From: Umezawaea sp049997955 | Lineage (GTDB): Bacteria; Actinomycetota; Actinomycetes; Mycobacteriales; Pseudonocardiaceae | DNA: 64,000 bases | Assembly: GCA_049997955.1 (NCBI GenBank) | Contig: JAEBDY010000015.1 | Location: forward strand, 1-64,000 | Direction: 5' to 3' | Shown: piece by piece, positions 56,881-64,000 of the stretch | Numbering within the stretch: the first letter of the stretch is position 1 | Layout of the letters: every line of letters begins with the position of its first letter | Position numbers and translations under genes: made by a program | Notes under the pieces: model-generated | The model's database searches: none | What the model was told of the DNA's origin: nothing | The model's input: the letters and a program-made list of their open reading frames with translations, nothing else

Positions 56881-59381
56881 TGTTCCGGCTAGCGCTGCGC
56901 ACCCTGAGCTTCCGCAAGGGCGGGTTCGCCGCCTCCTTCATCGCGCTGTTCTTCGGCGCCGCCATCGTCATGGCGTGCGGCGGTCTGATGGAGACCGGCA
57001 TCCGCGACGCCGTGCCGCCGCAGCGGTTGGCGAACGCGCCGCTCGTCGTGGCCAGCGGCCAGTCCTTCCTGGAACGCGCCCGCGTCGACGCCTCGCTGAC
57101 CGCCAGGATCGCCGCCGTCCCCGGTGTGGCGAAGGCCGTGCCGGACGTGACGTTCCCCCTGTCCCCCTTGCGGGACGGGGCAACCGTCCCCGGCGGCGAG
57201 GTCGAGGGCCACGCGTGGGCCTCGGCCGAGCTGACCCCGTACGCGCTCAAGTCCGGCACCGCTCCTTCCGGCGACGGCACGGTCGTGCTGGACGAGGGCG
57301 TGGCCGCCGCGGCGGGCCAGGGCGTCGGCGGCAGCGTCGACCTCACCATCGGCGGCACCGTCGAGCGGTTCCGCGTCACGGGCATCGCCGCCGCGGCGAC
57401 CGACAACCGGTCGGCGTTCTTCACCGACGCCGACGCGACCCGGCTGCACGGCAAACCCGGCAAGGTCGACGCCATCGCGGTGCTGCCCGCCGCCGGGGTG
57501 TCGGTGGCCGACCTCCAGGAGCGGCTCACCACCGTGATCGCCGACGGCAAGCTGTCCGTGCTGGCGGGCGACGACCGCGGCCGCGCCGAGGCCGACGGAG
57601 CGGTCGGCGGCGGGGACGACCTGATCGCGCTGTCGGCGGTGTTCGGCGGTCTCGCGGTGATGGTCGCGATGTTCGTCGTGGCGGGCACGCTGGGCCTGTC
57701 CGTCCAACAGCGACACCGGGAGATGGCCCTGCTGCGGGCGATCGGCAGCACGCCCGGCCAGCTGCGGCGGATGATCCTCGGTGAGACCATCGTGGTCGCG
57801 GTGCTGGCGACGGTGCTCGCGTACCCGCTCAACCTGGTGCTCGGCCGGTGGCTGCTGGAGCAGCTGGCGGGCGCGGGCGTCACGTCCGAGGCGATCGCGT
57901 TCCGCCAGGGCTGGCTCCCGATCGCCGCGGGTGTCGGCATCTCCCTGCTCAGCGCGACCGCGGCCGCGTTCGTCGCGGGCCGGGGCGCCGCGCTGACCCG
58001 GCCCACCGAGGCGCTGGCCGAGGCCAGTCTCCAGGTGAAGTGGTTCAGCTGGGTGCGGCTCACGTTCGCGCTGATCTGCCTCGCGGGCGGCACGGCGCTG
58101 TCCATCGTGACCGCGCTGGTGATGAGCGGCCCCGTGGCCGCCAGCACCGCCGGTCCGACCGCGATGCTGTGGGCTTCCGGCCTGGCGCTGCTCTCCCCCG
58201 GCATCACCAGGGTGATCATCGCCGTGCTGCGCTGGCCGGTGCGCGCGGTGACCGGCCTGTCCGGCTACCTGGCCGTGATGAACTCCGACGCGCGCCGCGT
58301 CCGGGTCGCGGGCGCGATCACGCCGGTCATGCTCGCGACCGGCCTGGCCACCGCGCTCATCTACCTCCAGACCACGTCGGCGGGCGGCGGGGGCGGGTTC
58401 GCGGACGACCTCACCGCGGACGCGGCCATCACCTCGCAGACCGGCGGCATCCCGCTGGACGTCGTACCCGCGATCAAGGCACGGCCGGGCGTCGGCTCGG
58501 TGTCCGCGCTCGTCGACAGCACGGTGATCTTCCGGTCCGGCGAGGACGACGACGACTCGGCCACCGCGCTCGGCGTGAACGGCGACGGCGTCGAGGGCAC
58601 CCTCGGCATCAGCCCCACGTCCGGCAGGATGGCCGACCTCACCGGCAACTCGGTCGCGCTCACCACCGACCGCGCCGACCGGCTGGGCTACGCGCTGGGC
58701 GACAGCGTGCAGCTCAAGATGGGCGACGGCGCGAACGTCGACGTGAGGCTGGTCGCCCTGTACTCGGGGTCCGGCGAGGAGACGCTGCTGCTGCCCGCCG
58801 ACCTGGTCGCCGAGCACACGACGACCGGCCTGGCCTCGCAGATCCTGGTGGGCGCCGCGGACGGCACGTCGGAGTCGGCGCTGGTCACCTCGCTCCAGGG
58901 CCTCACCACCACCAACCAGGACCTGCGGGTCGGCGACCGCGCGTCGCTGATCAGCTCCGGCGGCGGTGGCGGCGGTGGCGAGCAGACCGGCGCGTGGGTG
59001 AACTACCTGCTGGTCGCCATGATCCTGGCGTACACGGTGATCTCGCTGGTCAACACCCTGGTGATCGCCACCGGTGAGCGGCGGCGCGAGTTCGCGCTGC
59101 AACGGCTGATCGGCGCCACGCAGGGGCAGATCCTGCGGATGGTGGGCGTGGAGGCGGTGCTGATCTCGCTCGGCGGCATCATCCTCGGCGCGGTGGTGTC
59201 GGCGATGACGCTGGTCCCGTTCTCGTTCGCGGTGTACGACTCGCCGTGGCCGAGCGGTCCTCTGTGGATCTACCTGGCGGTGATCGGCGGAGCCTCGGGG
59301 CTCACGCTGCTGTCGACCGTGCTGTCGACCACGTACGTGCTGCGGACCCCGCCCGTGGAGGCCGCCGCGACGATCGGCTGA
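56880..59381 (+). CDS. FtsX-like ABC transporter permease
   Basis: An 833-residue permease with two FtsX cores. The N-terminal membrane segment (FAASFIALFFGAAIVMACGG), a long extracytoplasmic loop, and core membrane sets near residues 240-370 and 710-820 are visible. The conserved QQRHREMALLRAIGSTPGQL and ERRREFALQRLIGATQGQIL blocks begin the two FtsX repeats. Gly-rich GGGGGGG in the second outer loop is noteworthy. It pairs with the ATPase encoded just upstream. Members move lipoproteins, peptides or lipids out of the membrane. Confidence 0.92.
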   Translation: MFRLALRTLSFRKGGFAASFIALFFGAAIVMACGGLMETGIRDAVPPQRLANAPLVVASGQSFLERARVDASLTARIAAVPGVAKAVPDVTFPLSPLRDGATVPGGEVEGHAWASAELTPYALKSGTAPSGDGTVVLDEGVAAAAGQGVGGSVDLTIGGTVERFRVTGIAAAATDNRSAFFTDADATRLHGKPGKVDAIAVLPAAGVSVADLQERLTTVIADGKLSVLAGDDRGRAEADGAVGGGDDLIALSAVFGGLAVMVAMFVVAGTLGLSVQQRHREMALLRAIGSTPGQLRRMILGETIVVAVLATVLAYPLNLVLGRWLLEQLAGAGVTSEAIAFRQGWLPIAAGVGISLLSATAAAFVAGRGAALTRPTEALAEASLQVKWFSWVRLTFALICLAGGTALSIVTALVMSGPVAASTAGPTAMLWASGLALLSPGITRVIIAVLRWPVRAVTGLSGYLAVMNSDARRVRVAGAITPVMLATGLATALIYLQTTSAGGGGGFADDLTADAAITSQTGGIPLDVVPAIKARPGVGSVSALVDSTVIFRSGEDDDDSATALGVNGDGVEGTLGISPTSGRMADLTGNSVALTTDRADRLGYALGDSVQLKMGDGANVDVRLVALYSGSGEETLLLPADLVAEHTTTGLASQILVGAADGTSESALVTSLQGLTTTNQDLRVGDRASLISSGGGGGGGEQTGAWVNYLLVAMILAYTVISLVNTLVIATGERRREFALQRLIGATQGQILRMVGVEAVLISLGGIILGAVVSAMTLVPFSFAVYDSPWPSGPLWIYLAVIGGASGLTLLSTVLSTTYVLRTPPVEAAATIG

Positions 59382-59433
59382 TCTCGCCGCCTTCGCGCCC
59401 ACCCGGTGGATCGCCTGGGGCAGACTGGAGCAC

Positions 59434-61467
59434 ATGACCGAGGAACTCGCTGTGCCCGCCGATGACCCGTACCTCTGGCTGGAGGACGTGACCGGCGAGG
59501 ACGCCCTGGCGTGGGTGCGGGCGCAGAACGAGCGGACGCTGGGCGCGCTGAGCGGCTCGGCGGAGTTCGAGCGGCTGCGGACCGAGGTCCTGGCCGCGCT
59601 GGACTCCGACGCGCGGATCCCGTTCGTCCGGCGGCGCGGCGAGTTCCTCTACAACTACTGGCAGGACGCGGCGCACCCGCGGGGCCTGTGGCGGCGCACC
59701 ACGCTGGAGTCCTACCGCGGGCGGCACCCGGACTGGCAGGTGCTGCTGGACCTCGACGCGCTCGCCGAGGCGGAGGACGAGAACTGGGTGTGGAAGGGCG
59801 CGGCCGTGCTGCGCCCCGAGTACCGGCTCGCGCTGGTTCAGCTGTCCCGCGGCGGCGCGGACGCCGTCGTCGTGCGCGAGTTCGACCTGGAGACCGGCGA
59901 CTTCGTGAGTGGCGGGTTCACCCTGCCGGAGGCGAAGTCGTCGGCGGGCTGGGTGGACGCCGACCGGATCTTCGTCGGCACCGACTTCGGCCCCGGCACG
60001 CTGACCAGCTCCGGCTACCCGCGGGTGGTCAAGGAGTGGCGGCGCGGAGAACCGCTGGACACGGCGACCGTCGTCTACGCGGGCAAGGCGGACGACGTGT
60101 GGAACCGGGCGTTCCACGACTCGACCGAGGGGTTCGAGCGGACGTTCGTGCGGCGCGGCATGACGTTCTACACGAACGAGGAGTTCCTGCGCGCCGACGA
60201 CGGCGGTCTGGTCCGGATCGAGGTGCCGGACGACGCCGAGACCGACGTGCACCGCGAATGGCTGCTCGTCACCCTGCGCACGCCGTGGACGGTCGGCGGG
60301 ACGACCCACCCCGCCGGCGCGCTGCTGGCGACCCCGTTCGACGAGTTCCTCGCGGGCGGCCGCGACCTGACGCCCCTGTTCACGCCGGACGCGCACACGT
60401 CGCTGACCGGGCACGTGTGGACGCGCAACCACCTGGTCCTGAGCATCCTGCGGGACGTGCAGACGCGGATGGAGGTGCTCACCCCCGGCCCGGACGGCTG
60501 GTCGCGGGCGCCGCTGGCGGGCGTGCGCGAGTTCGAGACCGCCGACGTCGTCGGCACGGACCCGCACCGGAGCGACGAGTACCTGATCTCCTCCAGCGGG
60601 TTCACCGAGCCCTCCGAGCTGCGGCTGGGCCACGTCGGGGGCGAGGTCGAGGTGCTCAAGAGCGCCCCCGCGTTCTTCGACGCCGAGGGCATGACCGTGG
60701 CGCAGCACTTCGCGACCTCCGACGACGGGACGAAGGTGCCGTACTTCGTCGTCACCCCGCCCGGCGGGTCCGACGGCCCGACCCTGCTGAACGCCTACGG
60801 CGGCTTCGAGGTGTCGCTGCGGCCCGGCTACAACACCCACGCGGGGCTGGGCTGGCTGTCGCGCGGCGGCACGTACGTGGTGGCGAACCTGCGCGGCGGC
60901 GGTGAGTACGGTCCCGAGTGGCACCAGTCCGCGCTGCGCGAGAACCGCCCGCGGGCCTACGAGGACTGCGCGGCCGTGGCCCGCGACCTGGTCGAACGCG
61001 GCATCACCACGCCCGAGCGCCTCGGCGTCCGCGGCGGCAGCAACGGCGGCCTGCTCGTGGGCGTGATGCTCACCCGCTACCCGGAGCTGTTCGGCGCGAT
61101 CGTGTGCCAGGTGCCGCTGCTGGACATGAAGCGCTACCACCTGCTGCTCGCGGGCGCGTCCTGGATGGCCGAGTACGGCGACCCCGACGAGCCCGCCGAC
61201 TGGGAGTTCATCAAGGGGTACTCGCCGTACCAGAACGCCGCGCCCGGCAAGCCGTACCCGCCGACGCTGTTCATGACCTCCACCCGAGACGACCGCGTCC
61301 ACCCCGGACACGCGCGCAAGATGGTCGCCAAGCTGCACGACCTGGGCTACGACGTGCCCTACCACGAGAACATCGAGGGCGGCCACGGCGCGGCGGCCGA
61401 CAACGAGCAGTCGGCGTTCATGTGGGCGCTCACGTACACGTTCCTGTGGAACTCCCTCACGAAGTGA
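59434..61467 (+). CDS. prolyl oligopeptidase family serine peptidase
   Basis: A 677-residue S9 family peptidase. The N-terminal propeller starts DPYLWLEDVTGEDALAWVRAQN. The C-terminal hydrolase carries the catalytic Ser in GGSNGGLL, Asp in STRDDRVHP and His in EGGHGAA. It has no signal peptide, so it is cytoplasmic. It cuts short peptides after proline or related residues. It lies 52 bp after the ABC permease. A link to the peptide product is possible but not supported beyond position. Confidence 0.92.
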   Translation: MTEELAVPADDPYLWLEDVTGEDALAWVRAQNERTLGALSGSAEFERLRTEVLAALDSDARIPFVRRRGEFLYNYWQDAAHPRGLWRRTTLESYRGRHPDWQVLLDLDALAEAEDENWVWKGAAVLRPEYRLALVQLSRGGADAVVVREFDLETGDFVSGGFTLPEAKSSAGWVDADRIFVGTDFGPGTLTSSGYPRVVKEWRRGEPLDTATVVYAGKADDVWNRAFHDSTEGFERTFVRRGMTFYTNEEFLRADDGGLVRIEVPDDAETDVHREWLLVTLRTPWTVGGTTHPAGALLATPFDEFLAGGRDLTPLFTPDAHTSLTGHVWTRNHLVLSILRDVQTRMEVLTPGPDGWSRAPLAGVREFETADVVGTDPHRSDEYLISSSGFTEPSELRLGHVGGEVEVLKSAPAFFDAEGMTVAQHFATSDDGTKVPYFVVTPPGGSDGPTLLNAYGGFEVSLRPGYNTHAGLGWLSRGGTYVVANLRGGGEYGPEWHQSALRENRPRAYEDCAAVARDLVERGITTPERLGVRGGSNGGLLVGVMLTRYPELFGAIVCQVPLLDMKRYHLLLAGASWMAEYGDPDEPADWEFIKGYSPYQNAAPGKPYPPTLFMTSTRDDRVHPGHARKMVAKLHDLGYDVPYHENIEGGHGAAADNEQSAFMWALTYTFLWNSLTK

Positions 61468-61527
61468 CCCCTGTCACATAGTCGTGGCGTTCGGGGACGC
61501 GGGCGGCGTTCCCGGACAAGAACTGGC

Positions 61528-62139
61528 GTGAACCGGATCGAGGAACGCAGAGCAGAGCGGCCACAACGCGCTCCGGACGTCGACGACACGCGTCCCGACC
61601 TGGCGAACGCGGAGCCGACGGCCGCGTTCGCCACGCTGTTCGACACGCACGCCCGTGCCCTGCACGGCTACCTGGCGGGCCGGGTCGGCGTCGACATCGC
61701 CGACGACCTGGTCGCCGAGACGTTCCTGGTCGCCCTCCGCAGGCGCGCCAGCTACGACCCCGAGCAAGCCCCGATCCGCGGCTGGCTGTACGGGATCGCC
61801 ACCAACCTGGCGCGCAACCACGTCCGCACGGAGATCCGCGGCTACCGGGCTTCCGCACGCGTGTTCGCGCTGCGGGACGCGGGGGTCGAGCACGACGCGC
61901 AGACCGTCGACCGCGTCGACGCCCAGCGGCGCACCAGGCTCCTGGCCGACGCCCTGGCCTCGCTGAACGAGCAGGAACGCGACGTGCTGCTGCTGACGTC
62001 GTGGGCCGGGCTCGAACCCGGCGAGGTCGCCGCGGCACTGGGCGTGCCCGCGAGCACCGTCAGGTCCCGTCTGCACCGGGTGCGCCACAAGCTCCAGGAA
62101 CACCTCCGCACGACCGACGAGGAGAACCGCGATGACTGA
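61528..62139 (+). CDS. ECF-type RNA polymerase sigma factor
   Basis: A 203-residue sigma factor with region 2 (FDTHARALHGYLAGRVGVDIADDLVAETFLVALRRR) and region 4 (LASLNEQERDVLLLTSWAGLEPGEVAAALGVPASTVRSRLHRVRHKL). The GTG start is at 61528. Its end overlaps the next gene by 8 bp, and that gene encodes a single-pass membrane protein, the usual anti-sigma position. Both are likely co-expressed and regulate an envelope or stress response. Confidence 0.92.
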   Translation: MNRIEERRAERPQRAPDVDDTRPDLANAEPTAAFATLFDTHARALHGYLAGRVGVDIADDLVAETFLVALRRRASYDPEQAPIRGWLYGIATNLARNHVRTEIRGYRASARVFALRDAGVEHDAQTVDRVDAQRRTRLLADALASLNEQERDVLLLTSWAGLEPGEVAAALGVPASTVRSRLHRVRHKLQEHLRTTDEENRDD

Positions 62140-63283
62140 GCGCGGCGACCACAACCCCGAACGCGAACTCGACGAGGCGCTCGCCTCACTGCACCTGGAG
62201 GCACGGATGTCCGACCGCTCCCTCGACGACGCCCGCGAGAAGCTGATGCGGCAAGCGGCGGCGGAGCCCGCGGCCCTGCCCGCGAGGTCGCCCTTTCGCA
62301 GGCGCGGCCTGGTCGTCGGCGTGGCAGCGGCGGCGGCCGCGATCGTGGGGGGCGCCGTGGCGTTCGGCGGGAGCGGCGGGGCGCCGGAACAGCAGCCCGC
62401 GGCGCAGCCTGCCCAGCCGACCACCTCGCAGCAGCCCACCAAGCGCGACGTGTCGCTCCTCTCGGCGTCCCAGGTCCTGAACGACGCGGCGGACAAGATC
62501 ACCGCGAAGGACCCGGAGCTGAAGCCGGGCCAGTACCGGTACATCGAGATCAAGGGCTCCTACCTGCGCGGATTCCAGACCGGGACCCCGCAGGGGGTCG
62601 TGAGCGCCCCGACCGGCTACACCTACCTCGCCGACATCACCTACCGGACCTGGATCCCGGAGGACGTGACGCAGGAGTGGCTGGAGAAGCGCGTCCCCGG
62701 TGACGCGAAGCTGATCGGCAGTTCCACGCCCGCGTCCGAGGTGCCCGCGTACCAGCCGATGGACACCGACACGGGCGAGCGGCGCGGCGCGTGCGGCGAC
62801 TTCTTCCCCAAGGCCCAACCGAAGAAGGTGTGCGGCGACGCGACCGACTTCGGGCAGCCCGCGTTCTACCAGGACCTCCCCCGCGACCCCGACCAGCTGC
62901 TGGCATGGCTCAGGGACTACACCTCCCAGCGCGGCTCGGCCCCGAGCACGATGTTCCACTTCGGTGTCCAGTTCCTGAACACCGGGATCATGCCCGCCGA
63001 CCTGCGCGGCGACTTCCTGCGCGCGCTGGCGAAGATCGACGGTGTGAAGGTCGTCGAGGAGGCGACCACCCCGGACGGGCGCAAGGGCCTCGCACTCGGC
63101 CTCGACAGCGACCAGGAGCGCCGCGACCTGGTCGTGGACCCGGACAAGGGCGAGGTGATCGGTGAGCGAACCGTCGCGAAGGAGCAGGTGGACACGCCCT
63201 GGATCAAGGCGGGCACCGTGACCAGCAGCGTCTCCGTGACGACGAGGGTCGCCGACGCGATCGGCGTCGTCCCGGCGGGCTAG
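62132..63283 (+). CDS. CU044_5270 family membrane protein (probable sigma partner)
   Basis: A 383-residue protein with a cytoplasmic N terminus of about 55 residues, one membrane segment (GLVVGVAAAAAAIVGGAVAFGG) and a large outer domain containing two close cysteines (GACGDFFPKAQPKKVCGD). The layout and the overlap with an ECF sigma gene match the CU044_5270 family common beside actinomycete ECF sigma factors. It may act as an anti-sigma factor, but no zinc motif is visible in the N-terminal part. Confidence 0.8.
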   Translation: MTERGDHNPERELDEALASLHLEARMSDRSLDDAREKLMRQAAAEPAALPARSPFRRRGLVVGVAAAAAAIVGGAVAFGGSGGAPEQQPAAQPAQPTTSQQPTKRDVSLLSASQVLNDAADKITAKDPELKPGQYRYIEIKGSYLRGFQTGTPQGVVSAPTGYTYLADITYRTWIPEDVTQEWLEKRVPGDAKLIGSSTPASEVPAYQPMDTDTGERRGACGDFFPKAQPKKVCGDATDFGQPAFYQDLPRDPDQLLAWLRDYTSQRGSAPSTMFHFGVQFLNTGIMPADLRGDFLRALAKIDGVKVVEEATTPDGRKGLALGLDSDQERRDLVVDPDKGEVIGERTVAKEQVDTPWIKAGTVTSSVSVTTRVADAIGVVPAG

Positions 63284-63356
63284 CGGGAATAGACGCCGGT
63301 CTGCGCGGTGTTGATCCCGATATCCATGCAAACGCATTGATTTTGGGAGGGGCACC

Positions 63357-64000
63357 ATGCAGATCGGCGTCTTCACGGTCGGGGACGTCACCCCGGACCC
63401 CACCACCGGCACCACGGTCACCGAGCACGAGCGGATCAAGGCGATGGTCACCATCGCCGAGCACGCCGAGCAGGTCGGCCTGGACGTCTTCGCCACCGGT
63501 GAGCACCACAACAAGCCGTTCGTGCCGTCGTCGCCGACGACGCTGCTCGGCCACATCGCGGCCCGCACCCAGCGGCTGATCCTCTCGACCTCGACGACGC
63601 TGATCACCACGAACGACCCGGTGAAGATCGCCGAGGACTACGCGATGCTCCAGCACCTCGCCGACGGCCGCGTCGACCTCATGCTCGGTCGCGGCAACAC
63701 CGCGCCGGTGTACCCGTGGTTCGGGAAGAACATCCAGGACGGCATGGCCCTCACGGTCGAGAACTACCAACTGCTGCGCACCCTGTGGGACAACGAGGTC
63801 GTGGACTGGGAGGGGAAGTTCCGCACGCCGTTGCAGGGCTTCACCTCGACCCCGCGCCCGCTGGACGACCTGCCGCCGTTCGTGTGGCACGGCTCGATCC
63901 GCAGCCCGGAGATCGCCGAGATCGCCGCGTACTTCGCCGACGGCTTCTTCGCGAATAACATCTTCTGGCCGAAGGAGCACTACATCCGGCTGATCAACCT
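63357..64000 (+). CDS. LLM-class flavin-dependent oxidoreductase (partial)
   Basis: The first 214 residues of a luciferase-like monooxygenase-family protein; the gene runs off the window. It begins MQIGVFTVGD, with TGEHHNKPFVPSSPTTLLGHIAARTQRLILSTSTT for the flavin-side barrel and VDLMLGRGNTAPVYPWFG. A GGGAGG ribosome site lies 6 bp ahead of the ATG. These enzymes use reduced FMN or F420; which one cannot be told here. It is outside the biosynthetic region. Confidence 0.9.
   Translation, partial: MQIGVFTVGDVTPDPTTGTTVTEHERIKAMVTIAEHAEQVGLDVFATGEHHNKPFVPSSPTTLLGHIAARTQRLILSTSTTLITTNDPVKIAEDYAMLQHLADGRVDLMLGRGNTAPVYPWFGKNIQDGMALTVENYQLLRTLWDNEVVDWEGKFRTPLQGFTSTPRPLDDLPPFVWHGSIRSPEIAEIAAYFADGFFANNIFWPKEHYIRLIN

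Overview
The window reads as chromosomal DNA of a high-GC filamentous actinomycete. GC-rich third codon positions, frequent GTG starts, ATGA and GTGA gene overlaps, and the gene families all fit. The secondary-metabolite content points to Pseudonocardiales relatives such as Saccharothrix, Lentzea or Actinosynnema, but no marker gene here fixes the genus.

Layout. (1) 1-5136: a 32-bp tandem repeat, then a minus-strand operon of a ROK regulator, an inositol-phosphate synthase family protein, a TIM barrel fused to an EboA domain, and an EboE-like TIM barrel. (2) 5137-6299: about 1.2 kb with no convincing gene; it holds a ROK-type operator. (3) 6300-19344: a small HATPase-like gene faces a four-gene minus-strand operon for an unusual iterative lipid synthase. 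Its proteins are AT-ACP, FabL-like ER-KS-CLF-KR-DH, a P450, and KR-pseudoDH-ACP-glycosyltransferase in one chain. The parts list resembles a polyunsaturated-fatty-acid synthase, and the P450 and fused glycosyltransferase suggest a hydroxylated, glycosylated lipid. (4) 19345-21660: a promoter region, a possible 45-aa peptide gene with its own promoter and terminator, an odd class II tRNA with a UCU anticodon, and a small alarmone synthetase gene behind a DasR-like palindrome.

(5) 21663-45922: a four-module NRPS locus. It encodes SbnB/SbnA-type enzymes for 2,3-diaminopropionate (Dap), a 4969-residue NRPS (C-A-T-E-C-A-T-C-A-T-C-A-T-TE), a DrrB-like permease, a P450, MbtH, a DrrA-like ATPase, a cation/proton antiporter and a flavin reductase; a divergent tryptophan halogenase stands to the right. 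Adenylation codes read from the sequence suggest D-Dap, an aromatic residue (plausibly chlorotryptophan), Dap and Gly. (6) 46074-48077: a MOSC-like protein and a Ca2+/H+ antiporter. (7) 48111-54735: an operon of a KASIII, an ATP-grasp ligase, a type III PLP decarboxylase, an ACP, a degenerate KASIII-like protein, a half-length acyl-CoA dehydrogenase-like protein and a full acyl-CoA dehydrogenase. The ligase, decarboxylase and ACP trio matches the BtrJ/BtrK/BtrI logic for making 4-aminobutyryl-ACP, so this may supply the acyl donor for the N-terminal condensation domain of the NRPS. (8) 54856-64000: a LysR regulator, a MacB-like ABC pair, a prolyl oligopeptidase, an ECF sigma factor with a partner membrane protein, and the start of a luciferase-like flavoenzyme.

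The strongest non-coding signal is a triple CTGAC direct repeat with exact 11-bp spacing. It lies upstream of three genes: mbtH (24860-24886), the Dap/NRPS operon (44072-44098) and the KASIII operon (54758-54784). This is the arrangement bound by SARP activators. It ties regions 5 and 7 into one regulon, although no SARP gene lies in the window. The lipid-synthase operon lacks this signal and is probably a separate system.
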